Positions 34,448 through 45,800 of a stretch of DNA of 64,000 nt are shown one piece after another. Source of the stretch: Favolaschia claudopus (Eukaryota; Basidiomycota; Agaricomycetes; Agaricales; Mycenaceae). A program made the translations under genes and the position numbers. The first letter of the stretch is position 1; each line of letters starts with the position of its first letter. Under the pieces are notes generated by a model. It saw nothing but the letters and a program-made list of their open reading frames with translations. It had not been told where the DNA came from and ran no database searches. The DNA lies in contig JAWWNJ010000112.1 in the NCBI GenBank assembly GCA_037176885.1, forward strand, positions 248,001 to 312,000, in the 5' to 3' direction.

Positions 34448-35539
34448 ATGCTACGTCCAACTCTCGCGCGTTTATACGCGTCTGCAAAGAAGCCTACACC
34501 CCCGGTGTCCATCGCAGGCTCCAGCTCTGCCGTCGTCGCCAATTCCTCTGCGGACACTCCGTCGTCTTCCCAATCTGCCCCGAATTCGTCTGATAATTCG
34601 TCTACACATGGTCGATGGGGAAGACCTCATATTCACAATCCCCATTACAAAAAACAGGCATCCTTAGCGCAGGCCAGGTCCCGTCCGCTTGCGGTCCGTC
34701 TTCGTCGTGCACAGCGATATGCACAAGAGATAGGCCTCCCCCCTTCCACCGACAAAAAACCGACGCGACGGCTAGAGTTGGATGACTTCCTTCAGCGTGA
34801 TGAAGAACGGCTCAAGAATATACGAATCCCCCGCATCCGTGGCATGACCGTCGCATACCACAAGGGCAAACAATATACCGTCAAGGTCGAAGGCCAAAAA
34901 ATATATCTTCCTAATATTGTCATCCGTCTCGTGCGCAACTACACTCCTCCCGGTCAGGCGTACAATCCATGGCAGGCCACCTTTCGTGTTCCGAAAAATC
35001 TCACAAAGACCGATATTCGGAGCTACCTGATGGCCGTCTACGGTGTACAAACGACCTACATCCGGACAGACAACTACCATGCCGAGTTAGGACGTCGTCC
35101 AACCATGGACAGCACTCCAAGCGTCGCTTCTTACAAGCGTGCGGTGGTGGGTCTCGTCGAACCGTTCTACTATCCATTACGATTAGAAGACATGGAACCG
35201 GAGGAGCGGGAAAGCAGAGAGGCCGAAATTGAAGAGAAGTTGCAGGTCAAGATGATGCAGGAAGTCCAGATGGTCGACTTGCAGAATCAGAAGGCGACGC
35301 AGCTCATGCCGAAGAACTATGCTCCCTCGACGTACTGGACGAAGGAGGTGAACCCGACTCGCGCCCAGATCTTGAGGCGAGTCGCGGAGCAGCGGATAAG
35401 GAGGGAGACGCTGGTCTCGCAGCAAGTCGATAAATGGAGGCAACAACGAGCGGCGGGGGAACGAATAACTGTAGACAAGCCGCGAAAGATTGAGCCAGAG
35501 GTCGTGCCGGAGAAGAGTGGGGTTCCAGATGTTGTTTAA
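34448..35539 (+). CDS. Mitochondrial large-subunit ribosomal protein uL23m (Mrp20)
   Basis: A single-exon gene of 363 residues, unusual among these intron-rich neighbours. The N-terminus (MLRPTLARLYASAKKPTPP) is a typical mitochondrial presequence. The uL23 fold is at about 160-225: KIYLPNIVIRLVRNYTPPGQ, NPWQATFRVPKNLTKTDIRS, YLMAVYGVQTTYIRTDNYHA. uL23m sits near the exit of the mitoribosomal polypeptide tunnel. The remaining 150 residues are an acidic and then basic helical extension of the kind seen in fungal mitoribosome proteins. The start is the ATG at 34448, because the in-frame extension upstream has only GTG and no conservation. It shares a short divergent promoter with the Dcr2 gene. 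Confidence 0.85.
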   Translation: MLRPTLARLYASAKKPTPPVSIAGSSSAVVANSSADTPSSSQSAPNSSDNSSTHGRWGRPHIHNPHYKKQASLAQARSRPLAVRLRRAQRYAQEIGLPPSTDKKPTRRLELDDFLQRDEERLKNIRIPRIRGMTVAYHKGKQYTVKVEGQKIYLPNIVIRLVRNYTPPGQAYNPWQATFRVPKNLTKTDIRSYLMAVYGVQTTYIRTDNYHAELGRRPTMDSTPSVASYKRAVVGLVEPFYYPLRLEDMEPEERESREAEIEEKLQVKMMQEVQMVDLQNQKATQLMPKNYAPSTYWTKEVNPTRAQILRRVAEQRIRRETLVSQQVDKWRQQRAAGERITVDKPRKIEPEVVPEKSGVPDVV

Positions 35540-35872
35540 TTCAGAATTAATTCGTTCGGTGCTCTGCGTGATGGGAAACGTAGTTTAGACAAGGATGAGG
35601 CTTGGATGAGGCACAAGGCAGCCTTAGGCAGCCGCCGGGAACTCCAAAACGACAATAAACGCCAAAAAGCATTGTGCCTAAATGGGGAAGATTCAATTGT
35701 ACTACCCTCATTGTCTTCGGTATGGGCCAGTATAAAAGCCAACCTGCAGTCATCTGCTTCGCACCCCTACCTCTCCTTTGGCCTCTATTACCTCCCGCTG
35801 GGTTGCGGTTCACGAAATTCCAACACACCTCTTTGACTTGAACGATCCTTGACATCACTCACGACCAACCCG
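35540..35872. other. Intergenic promoter region of the CBM19-like gene
   Basis: Holds the 3' end of uL23m and the promoter of the secreted protein. A TATA box is listed separately. The 100 bases before the start are pyrimidine-rich. Confidence 0.5.
35731..35738 (+). promoter_or_regulatory. TATA box (TATAAAAG) of the CBM19-like gene
   Basis: Perfect TATAAAAG, 135 bp upstream of the ATG, as is common for highly expressed secreted-protein genes in fungi. Confidence 0.6.
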
Positions 35873-36894
35873 ATGCTCTTCCCTATCTTTTTCGCCCTGA
35901 CGATCACTGTGGCACGTAGCGCGCCAGTTGTTTTCGACAGGCAAATCCAACAACCTCGTGCAAATTCTATCATCGAGTAAATTCAATCGTTCGCGGTCAT
36001 AAATTCTCGTCTCACGAATGCCTCAGCCTTACTCCCACGACCGCTGCTCCTTCGGCGTCCGCGTCCGCGTCCGAGTCTACATCCTCTGCCTCCTCCGACT
36101 TCCGGCTCCAGAACGGGCTCGACGCACAGAAGCTCAACGCTCAGTTCAAAGAGCTTACCACCAGCTCTGCGTGCACCGACGGAGACCAAGCCTGTGTTAA
36201 CGGCTCTTTCGCGCAATGTGCGGGAGGCACCTTCGTCCTCACGCCTTGTTCTTCTGGGACCATATGTGCCGCTCTACCGCTCGTCAACAAACCCGGAACG
36301 AGCATCGCATGCGATACAGCCAGTGATGTAGCGGCTCGTATTGCAGCTACCGGTGCCACTGGCGATGTTAATACTTCCGCTTCCCCGACGACTCCCTCAT
36401 CGGACGATGATGGTTGCAGTTCGAAAGGCGATGATTCCGACTCGGACAACGATGATACCAACTCGAACGATAACTCCAACTCGGACGGCAATGATACTAA
36501 CTCGGATTCCTCGTCGGATCCAGAGGATTGCGACGACGACGCGGAGTCGTCCGAGTCCTCTGCCATTGTCCCGGCACAGTCAACAACGACCACTGCCACA
36601 GCGTCCAACGATTTCAAAATCCAGAACGGCATCGATGCTCAGAAACTCAATGCGAAATTCAAATCCTTGACCTCGGACTCCCAGTGCACCGACGGTGAAC
36701 AAGCATGTATCGGAACGTCCTTTGCGCAGTGTGTGTCCGGCTCGTTCGTGCTCACACCTTGTTCGGGTGGCCTGATCTGCGCCGCGTTGCCGTTGGTAAA
36801 TAGCCCAGGGACCAGCATAGCATGCGACGCGTCCGACGACGTCCAGGCACGCATTACTGCCAGTGGTGCTGCTGGAGGAATCACTGGCGCATGA
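35873..36894 (+). CDS. Secreted protein with two CBM19-like chitin-binding domains
   Basis: Two exons (35873-35976, 36027-36894) give 323 residues. A signal peptide (MLFPIFFALTITVARS) is followed by a short Ala/Ser linker and two copies of a domain of about 85 residues (36097-36360 and 36610-36888). The first reads QNGLDAQKLNAQFKELT, CTDGDQACVNGSFAQC, FVLTPC and CAALPLVNKPGTSIACD. The second has the same order with small changes. The six-cysteine layout C-x5-C, C, C, C, C resembles carbohydrate-binding family 19, known from the C-terminus of fungal chitinases (family by recollection). Between the two lies a 75-residue Asp/Ser/Asn-rich linker. No catalytic domain is present. Probable role: chitin or cell-wall binding, possibly shielding of hyphal chitin. 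Confidence 0.75.
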
Positions 36895-37140
36895 TTTTTT
36901 GTTGTGCGCCGCCGCGGGCTGGATCCGACGCGTTTGTCTTGACACAACTGTATCTTTACTGCGTCCCCATCTTGTATTAAATTAGCAGACTGTATTGAAA
37001 CGAACATTCATCCCAACGGCGCCCATTCTATTACTATAAGTACAAATTCGTTAGTGCCTACAAGTGTTCCGAGATACAGATATTAAGTAAGTAGATGATC
37101 ATAACGCGCATGAATTAGTGAATGTAGTCGGAGTGGTCAT

Positions 37141-38583
37141 TTATACCGTTCTCGGGGATGACGACCCTTCCGATGGTATTTCGAGTCGAAACCAGAGGGG
37201 TATCATCTTCCACATCTTCTCTCGTTCCTTCGCAGCCCACGTCTCGAGTGACCGCGCACAAGCCTTGCACTCGGAAAACTCGGCACTCTTCAGCTGCCCA
37301 AGCTCGTCGCAGACATATAGAGGATCAGAATGCCCCCGTTCCCGGTCGAAGAGATAATGCTGCGTCGCCAGGTCGACGAGTTCGGAGAAATCTTTACGAC
37401 ACGCAGCCGCAGACATGCACATTCCCCCAGACGAATTCTTGCGGGAATGGCTATGGACTTGGGCATGCCTGATATGCGTCTGCGCATGACCCATGGTCTG
37501 GATCAGGGCAGTTATATTCTGATGAGAGGTCTCTTTGCCTAGAGCAAGGTGCTGCATGTCAAGTGGGGAGAGACTTGCCGACGCAACCGACTGGTATAAC
37601 GGTTCATCTTCGAATATTTGTGAGTAGGAGTAGCGAGAAAGGTCGTAGAAGGCTGGCGGAAGGAGACATGGCGCGTTGATTTCCCGTGCAAGATTTATAA
37701 CGGCCTGAGTTGGAAACGGATTTAGTTCTGCACGTGAACAACGGCTGTAACTTACAATGGGAGAAGGGTAGAAGTGACCAGCACTTGCAGAGGTTGCCAT
37801 TTCGTAGGTTCTCGCAACTGCAATATAATTAGTCTCGAGATGGATTTTAAAGTCAAAAAATCACTACCATCCTCCCGCGCGTCCCAACCCTTCAACGTGG
37901 AAGGCCACGCAACACAGAGGTGCGCTAAAGCCTTGGACCGTAAAGAATCAACAATGTACTTGGTTGACAAGCGCAATATTCCCGAAACCACAACGAAGTC
38001 TTCTTGATCGTTCTTCCCGAAATTACTATTCCACCATAGTCATTGAGTACCAGATATAATGGCATAGGTATACAATGAACGCACGGCCCATCGTACAGAG
38101 CAGCCAGAAAGTTCGCAACATCTTCAGCCTTGTCCTGGAGAGCGACCACAGGGCAATTCTCACACTCTTCTACCATGGCGCGGGTATCGTCTAAAGATTC
38201 CAAACTGGATAAAGAACGTGAGCGCGGCCGCGAAGGCTGCGGAAGGGTAAAGATATCGCGAAAGAGCGCAGAGTGACGCGAGAGTTGGGACTGATGTACG
38301 CGAAATAGCGTGCATTCGGCCTGGCATATGACGCTACCATCCTTCCGCGCGCTGTCAGCGAAAGGTAACGCGCGCTGGACGCGGTTTCTCGTACCCTGAA
38401 CCACAGGTCCGCGTGCCGTCGTAATTCATGGCCAGTTTCAGAGTCCAAGATTGCAATGCTTGTCCCCGATCGCTCGTATCGGAAATTTGGCTGCTTCGTC
38501 TGTATCCGACTCTTCAAAGACGATGACTGGCTGCCGGACGACCGCGCCGGCGTCGCAATGGTAGCAGAATGCATAGGATCCAC
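37141..38583 (-). CDS. BTB/POZ domain protein
   Basis: A BTB protein of the family abundant in Agaricomycetes. The N-terminal 60 residues are Ser-rich (SGSQSSSLKSRIQTKQP). The BTB fold follows: HADLWF, then DGSVICQAECTLFRVHQSQL, SRHSALFRDIF, VVALQDKAEDVANFLAALYD and a helix LSTKYIVDSLRSKALAHL with WPSTLKGWDARED. The last 220 residues (from 37800 down to the stop) are a conserved alpha-helical tail with Cys/His positions (MCMSAAACRKDF, YVCDELGQLKSAEFSECKAC). About four introns are inferred, and the start at 38583 could be a few codons later (MHSATI). BTB proteins of this type usually act as adaptors for cullin-3 ligases or as transcriptional cofactors. The target is unknown. Confidence 0.78.
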
Positions 38584-40334
38584 GAGCTGAGTAGCTCTGG
38601 ATAAGGAATTGCATCCGGCCGGATTAGTTTGCCGGTGTTAGAGCACCTCAGTGATTATTTCGAATATTTATGGTATTTCTTCTACACGAGGAAGCTCCGA
38701 CTTCGTCGGAAGAGCACCTTGCTTGCTTGAAGGAACGATTCCGCACCCAAGAAATGATCATGATGAACTCTCAGGTTTTGTTATCCGCTCTGAAGCCGAC
38801 GTGTAAAGCTCTAGCGACTTGTAATTAGGGTAGTAAAAGGATACTAGCAAAGTCGTAGAGATGTAATGAGTCCCTGAAGCAGATCGAAGCTACGAATTCT
38901 GCTGCGCAGAGTAAGAAGTTAGAACAGCGTGTAGGATATAGATCGAGAGCCCTCAATGAAACAATGTACTGAAACTGGCAACTGAGCAGTGAGGCGAGCG
39001 AGCCTGCAGACAGAGAACGCCGACAGCGACAACCTGTCTCTAGCTGGACTCGACAGAAGACATAGTACCAGGCGACGAAGACAAAAGCGAGTTGAGACGA
39101 CGAACCGGTCTCACAGTAGAAGTGTGAGGTAGTTCGAGTCGATGATTCTGTATATTGGGTGGAGGTCCATGGGCTGAATGTGCGTCCATGTGTGGGATGG
39201 AGGCCGAAAAGAAACCTTGAAGATTTGAGTCCGGGACATGACACTCTGGAAAAAAGAGAACAGAGTCTGGGAGTACATATCGGAGTATGAACTGTGGTCG
39301 GCATAGGAGGTAGTTGAGGAACGAGGCGCGGTGCTGTAAGCGTCGTCTAATCGTCGTGCTGTCGGGTCGGATTCATCATTGACATGGAAGAGGCATCTTG
39401 CGTGTACACAATAAGACCAAATGTCCGTAGCATCCTGGAGACAACAGTCGCCGCCAGTGAACACATAAATATGAAGGCAAAATTTGAACTTTTAAAACAC
39501 ACCGGTCAAGAGTTAACACTACGGCACTACACTGAATGCAGAAAATGGAATGAAAAATGAAGGCACCATTCTCGGCAGTGAAAAGTGAACTGTCGCTGGT
39601 TGGCATTGTTCAGTCTTCTTGTTGAATAATGCTCGGAGCGCTGCCAGCTAAAGACTCGGAGATCGTGTCATGTAGAAATCGAATCAAAGTGATTTGTTGG
39701 ACTGACTATGTTTCGAAGAGGCCTGATAGACACTGCCCGGGCTAGTTGCAGCGAGAATCTGACATTATGGGGGTATTCAATTGGATGAGTGGAAACTGTG
39801 GAAGTTGAGTGGAAACCTGCCCAAAAGAGTCGTGAAAATGTAAGAGCTGGAGCGACCGACTCAGAGATAGGCACTAGCAGCTGAGCCGGAGCACCTGAAC
39901 ACTGTAGGTATGTATTCAGACTTGCAGGAGTTGGGATGTTGACGTTAAAAAGGATCGAAAGCGGCAAAGCCTGAGGATCTAGCATAACTGAGGACAGTGA
40001 GGGGACATTGCGGCCGTCGTTGCAATGTCGTTGCCCGGATTAAAGCGGATCTTGTCTTGCTCTGAGTAGGACACCTGCTGCGAGCTTCAAGTGCTTTGAT
40101 GGGGATCTCGCAACAGGCTTTCTAGGACTTTGAGAGGCGCGCTTGCTCAGTGCTGTGGACTTTTTGGCGGAGAAATTTGCAGAAATTGTTTTCGGATTAG
40201 TGACCCGATGGAAGTTGTGGTTTCGGACGATGGGAAAGCTGTGCATCGGAAAGAACCGGGCATCAATTTGTTACATCCGATGTGCTGCTTAGCTAATTAT
40301 GAGGGTGGAGAGACCTTGACAAGCAAGGTAATAT
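38584..40334. other. Gene-poor stretch upstream of the BTB gene, A-rich on the plus strand
   Basis: No gene is supported. Open frames of 105-160 codons on the minus strand overlap each other and contain no motif. From about 38820 to 39960 the plus strand is purine-rich (38941-39000: 20 A, 9 T), so the minus strand is pyrimidine-rich in the direction of BTB transcription. It may contain a long 5' leader of the BTB gene. The last part abuts the DHODH 3' end. Confidence 0.4.
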
Positions 40335-42005
40335 TCATTGTACCTCTACCTTTTCTCCCAAGTGATCTAATAACCTCTTCAACTCCTCCGCCTCAGCAAT
40401 GAGTTGATTCACGCTCGGGTTGGCGTCGTCGGTGAGTTGTTTTTCAACCTTTTGTAGCTGTGCATCTCCCTTGAGGCTAAGTTCAGAGACCGATCTCTTG
40501 ACCACCTCCGCCCAAGTCGTTCCCTCCTTTTCCAATTCTTCTGCAAGTTGGTCCTTGATGCGTCTGCAGGCACCGGGGCCGTCATAGCCCAATGCAGTAT
40601 AGACCTGCACCAGTGAAGCTCCGGCTTTCGCATATTCTAGAGCATCAGCCCCGGTAGATATCCCGCCGCAGCCAATGAGAGGAATATGGGAGGGAAGATT
40701 CTTTCTCAGCGTCCGCAGCGCAGCCAACGAGAATTGTTTCAACGGAGGTCCAGACAGCCCGCCAGTTTCAGATTTATTCGCTTAGAAAGTTAGTGGTCAG
40801 AGGCAGAATGAGAGATAACCAATGACAGACGCTTACCATCAATGAGAGATGAAGGTCTCTGAATGGTGGTGTTGCTCACGATAACGCCGTCAAGCTTTGA
40901 GTTGGCAACAACCTCCGCAATTTCAACGAGCTGAGATTCATTCAAGTCGGGAGCTATCTTCAGGACCAATTTCGGCTTTTTAGTTGCTGCGGGTAGCTCG
41001 TCCCTTGCACGCGTGACGCCAGCTAGCAGAGTCTCCAGAAGATCTCGGTGTTGAAGCCCTCTAACCAAAGAAGTCAGCTTTTTCTGGAGGAGTTCGGTGT
41101 GTTAGGACGTGCCGCAAGCCTGGGGTGTTTGGGCTTGATACATTGACGACTAAGATATCAGAGTAGGGGCCGAAACTTCGTACACCAGCCACGAAATCGT
41201 CGACTGATTCTGGAGGGGACTCTTTGTTCTTTCCCAAGTTGACAGCAAGTACTGCGCCTGGACGAAACGCAGCCGACTCAGATTCGTCGCTGTTGAATCG
41301 AGGTATTCTCGACCGTAAGCGCGAGAGAACAGCCGTGTGTCCATCAGAGGGGAAACCGTAGCGGTTGATGACGCTCGAATCAGCGGGCAAGTGGAAGACG
41401 CGAGGCCGAGGATTGCCTGGCTGACTACAACCTTAGAATGGGACGGAAAGAGAAACAGTAAAGCTGCGCACCTGAGGCTTTGGGGTAACACTCCCTATTT
41501 CCACCCAGCTGAACCCGAGGTTGAAGAGACCTATACGAGGCTCGTCAACACTTGAGGACATCCAACAAACATAGCGTCGTACCGTCTATCGCTTCGCCAT
41601 TCTTGTCAAAACCGGCGGCTAGGCCCACAGGATTTGCTATCTCTTGGCCCCACAGCTAATTTTCCGCGTCTCAAATTTGTGACGTGCAACAAAATAGTGT
41701 CGACAAACTTCAGCCTTGAGACTTTGGACGTCTTGTATAGGATCCCGGGGAGCGAGTCCGCTTTTAAGGACTTTAACGGCAGCTTTATGGCTAGTTTCTG
41801 CATCCAAAGTTGCTCTTAGCAGGGGCGGAATCGCGTAGCGGTGGATAGCTGAGCGGGCATCAAGCCAGTAGATTGCAAAAAGGCCAGAGGAAAGAACAAA
41901 GATTGTGCCATACAAGGCGTTTCTGACGGGTGTACGGGGAGGAGAGGCTCGGGTGAATATGCCGCGACCAAGCGCAGAACGAAAGCCACGCTGGTGGCGA
42001 AACAT
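40335..42005 (-). CDS. Mitochondrial class 2 dihydroorotate dehydrogenase
   Basis: The fourth enzyme of pyrimidine synthesis, which oxidises dihydroorotate and passes electrons to ubiquinone in the inner mitochondrial membrane. The N-terminus is a basic presequence (MFRHQRGFRSALGRGIFTRA) followed by one membrane segment (ALYGTIFVLSSGLFAIYWL), the mark of class 2 enzymes. Then come IANPVGLAAGFDKNGEAID, WVEIGSVTPKPQPGNPRPRV, VINRYGFPSDGH, PGAVLAVNLGKNK, the active-site strand DILVVNVSSPNTPGLR (catalytic serine in the SSPNTPG motif), KLVLKIAPDLNESQL, VSNTTIQRPS and the FMN-phosphate loop LIGCGGISTGADALEYAKAG. An extra helical C-terminal extension of about 55 residues (VEKQLTDDANPSVNQLIAEA) is unusual for the family. 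About six introns. Confidence 0.88.
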
Positions 42006-42050
42006 AAAGTTGTGGCGAAGGCTTGGAATTGATATTGAACATTAATATTG

Positions 42051-42063
42051 AACCCTAACCCTA
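42051..42063. promoter_or_regulatory. Telomere-like motif AACCCTAACCCTA upstream of DHODH
   Basis: Two TTAGGG units on the minus strand, 46 bp before the start codon. Telo-box-like motifs in promoters are known from housekeeping genes. Function here is inference. Confidence 0.35.
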
Positions 42064-42083
42064 GGTCTAATTCGGGAGTGCCC

Positions 42084-42117
42084 AGCACTGTCACCACAAA
42101 AGCACTGTCACCACAAA
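42084..42117. repeat. Perfect 17-bp tandem duplication AGCACTGTCACCACAAA
   Basis: Two exact copies, 42084-42100 and 42101-42117, about 80-110 bp upstream of the DHODH start. Confidence 0.85.
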
Positions 42118-42877
42118 TTCACGCCTCGACGCGTTTCAAGTAACACATTCGGAGTGCATGGATAAACATTCTGAACACGGCGTGTACCTCAGAGCCACAT
42201 AGACACGATATTCTACTCCGACCAACAAATGAGGTCAGGCAGAAAGCTCGGAAGAAGCGTATGGGGCTGTTTCCGCATTTCATTTCATTTTTTCTGAATC
42301 TTATCGTGTATTTGTTTCGGGGCGAATGTGAAAGGCAGCAGTGCAGCCTGTTGCACTGGCAGTGGTCGGTTCGATGACGCGTTTTGCACTTATCTTGGTA
42401 CACGCCAGGGATCCGAGTTAGGTTGTACCTTCAGTATCTGGTAGAGTTGACGGTGCGTCGAAGGATGGCACGCCGCCGGGTACGATGGATGAGAGCCAAG
42501 GATCTGTTCAAGGAGGTTCAAGGATTCAAGGAAACGATCGTGGTAGTTGACGACAGCAACACGCAACACTAGAACGAGACTACGAAGGAGCGACGACCGT
42601 GAGCTCAGAGTCTGCGGCGTCGAGGCGCGCAAACCAGCTGGGTGACGGTGGATGTACGACGTTGCAGATGCTATAGAGGTCTGAACGCAAAAGTTCTTGT
42701 AGGGGGCTGTGACGGATTGCTGATACTTGTTTGTCCCAACAATATTTCTACCTTGGACCGATGATCTTAAAGGCGCTGCCCACCCCCGCACCAGAAAAGA
42801 AGTGACGACTACCTCAAAGTAGAAATACAAACTATAAATGGTAAAGACAGCGATCCGTAGATACCCCAGCCGGTTGA

Positions 42878-45800
42878 TTAGAAAATACCTTGTAGGTTTT
42901 CGTCATTCAACTCTTTTAGCAACTCCCGTGCTTCGCGCGCCGGCCGAGCGATGAAAGGTTTGTCGCTGGATACGCTCTCTTGAACTTTTTGTGCCACGCG
43001 TCTTATTAAGGAGAGTTTTTGGAATAGATTCGGCTCCGCGCTCTGGCTCGATTCGTCTAGGGCTAGGCAAGCCACGATAGCGCAAGATGAGGCTACAGAA
43101 GGCACCGTACCCCCAACCAGATATGCTCTGACGAAAAAAAGTTGGAAATGCTCGCAAGAAAAAACGAAAAGACATACTCTACTAGAGGTCGTAGGAGATC
43201 GGGATATACAGCCAAAGCTGCGATGAGTCCAGCAATGGCTTGCGAATAGTTGTCTAAAAAGCTTCAATGATGGTTGACATCACAAATATTGAAAACAGCA
43301 TACCGTCGTGAGACTCCCGGAACGCGTCCATGGCAAGCTCGACACAAGACTCCCGTGCCTTGTCCCCCAAGTGCTGAGAAGCACTCTTGATGACGTTGCT
43401 CAACGCCCAAACCAGACTGCTCGCAATAGCATCCTCGTTTGATTTTATACCAGTCGTTAATTCTGTGACAACAGGATCCACTCGGGGCTGATTCCGCATT
43501 AATACGCCCAAAGCCTCAGCGGCTTTGTTTCGTACAACAACGCTGGCCGGGTCGCTAGCGCTCTTCACAAAGGTGCGCTGGAGCTGCGGGAAGAATGGCT
43601 TCACGAATACGGGTATTCGCTCGAGCATAGAGGTGAGAGCACTGAGGATTGCCGTCTTGACAGCAGGAGGATAGGTAGTCGCCTGTGTAGCAACTCGGAT
43701 GAGGGGCCCAGTGAAAGGTACCACATAAGGCTTGATGGCATTCTCTTCAGTGCGTTCAACAAGGTCTCCAATGGCATAAGCTGCTTGTTCTCGCTGCTCA
43801 TTGCTGCCCGTCGTAAGGCCAGCAATGACGATGGGAACAACAGGGGCGACACCTTTTGGTAAACCAAAGCCAGGTACATAGTGACCGGGGCCACCGATCG
43901 ACTCTATACTACGACGAAGAGGAACCACCATGGGTTCCAGCTCATCCTTGGGAATGGATTTGACAAAGACGTCCAATGAATTCCAGGCTGCCGTATGGAC
44001 TGCGACTTGAGAGTCTTCGAATAGGGAAACCAACTGCCGTATCCAGTCCACCCGATAAAGAGATGAGTCCAGACTGGATTCTTCGCAGAAAATGGCGAAA
44101 AAATTGCAGGCACTGACGCGCCGTTTGGGGGTTTCATGCTTGGCCCTGAAACATCGGTGAGGAGCAGACACAATTAAGAAAATCAGTAAACAAACCATCC
44201 CAGCAGCAGCATCATGAGAGTGTTGAGACCTTCGGCATCACTTACTGACGCGGTCAGGGCCCGAACGGCTTCATCTGCCGCTACTTGAAGTTCCTCATCC
44301 TGGACTTGGTCTTCTTTGACCTTGACAAGGGCAGACAAAATGACACTAAGCCGCCGACTCAAGGCACTACCAGCCACCGCAACCAGAGCGGCCAGTGCGC
44401 GGGCATTGAACACAGTCATAGGGATGGCGGTGAGGGTTGGTATCAAGACAGGGAAGACGGTGGACGCGCGAACCTACGCCTGACAGTCAGCTCTTGCACG
44501 ACGACAGTCAATATACACATACACTCATCACTTCCTGCAGCGCTTGGAGAGCAGTACCGGAACCCTTGCCTGGCTGCCGAAGAGCATCAAGCAAGGTGGG
44601 TATAGTCTGATCAATTGCTTTGGGTCCCAGATGTTCTTGCAGAATATCGAAAGCTTTGGCAGCGGCTGAACGAACATTGGCTTCGTCGTCGACCAGAGAC
44701 ATGCGAACTATGGAGATGATGTCGTCTTCGTGGCCCTCTCGTTGCGCATCTGTAGAATTCTCCCTATGAGGCGATGAATGAGTTACAAGAGCCACCGACA
44801 GAAACACACTGTCGTACATTACTTCGCTCAAAGTCAAACAAACACCCTCCCGGGTTCTGGGGTCCATTGAAGTGGAGTTCGAGCGTAGAATTGTCATGAC
44901 TTCTCCAATGATTCGATCACCGAACTTGCGACATAGTTCCCCTACAGTTCTGCCAGCGGTCTTGAAATGCCCTCTTAGCAAAATTCCTTTAAGATGAAAA
45001 GCAACTGACCTCTTGTTGTTCGAACTCGTCACTGGAGATCAAGTACAATATTTGACGGACCAATTCAGGCAGGATTTCGCGAACTGGAATATCATGTCCG
45101 TGAAATGTAGCAAGTCCGGTAATTTGAAAATACCTGTCCGTGGTGTATTGTTCACAAGAGCTTTCCAGATTTGGATTGATGATTGGCGCACAACGACAAC
45201 TCCATCCTGCCGAACAAGATACAAGGCAGCGAGGATGCGATCTCTCCGCTCGATGCCCAGAACTTCGACTAACGCGCGCTTGGAAGACTCAGCCGTCACT
45301 GCTCCCTCAACGGCAGCCTCATCTTCTTCCAAATCTGACGCTTTGCCCGATATACCCGAAACTTTGAAGAGGAGTTCACCCACAAGCGTGATAGACGATT
45401 GCTGCCAATATTTGAGTCCAACGACGGGCGGGAGCAACGGAAACAATTACGCGAATACGCCAGCCCGGATCAAACATGCCTTGTTCGAGCTCAGGGAGGA
45501 GCAAATCAATGGCTTTGCTAGAATAGTTAGTCACCACCATCCGTCCAGCACGCATAGCGGCTTCGCGAACGTATTCCTCGACATCGGCCAGGCCATTCAA
45601 AATAGGGGAGATGATTTTGGGCAGATGAGGTTGGAAACGGGAGCCAAAGGTAGCCGGCAGAAAGACGAGGAGTGACATGAAACCCTCGCGAACAGTGGCA
45701 CGAGGAGATTGGGCGTTTGCGATGATGTCGGGAAGCAGGCCTTCCAGCCGCTCCATTCCTAGCCCAGAGAGAACTTCGCTCAATCCCTGGGCCGCACCCT

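Larger units (their letters stand above)
42006..42877. other. Intergenic region between DHODH and GCN1
   Basis: Contains a telomere-like motif and a short direct repeat (listed). The rest has only unmotivated frames. A minus-strand frame of 146 codons at 42390-42830 has a plausible length but no recognisable domain and runs into the GCN1 3' end, so I do not call it a gene. Confidence 0.4.

Noticed and set aside
38825..39464. Minus-strand frames of 117 and 160 codons
   Set aside because: They overlap each other in different frames, show no motif, and follow the pyrimidine bias of the strand.
42390..42830. Minus-strand frame of 146 codons upstream of DHODH
   Set aside because: No recognisable domain, no splice consistency, and it begins close to the GCN1 3' end.
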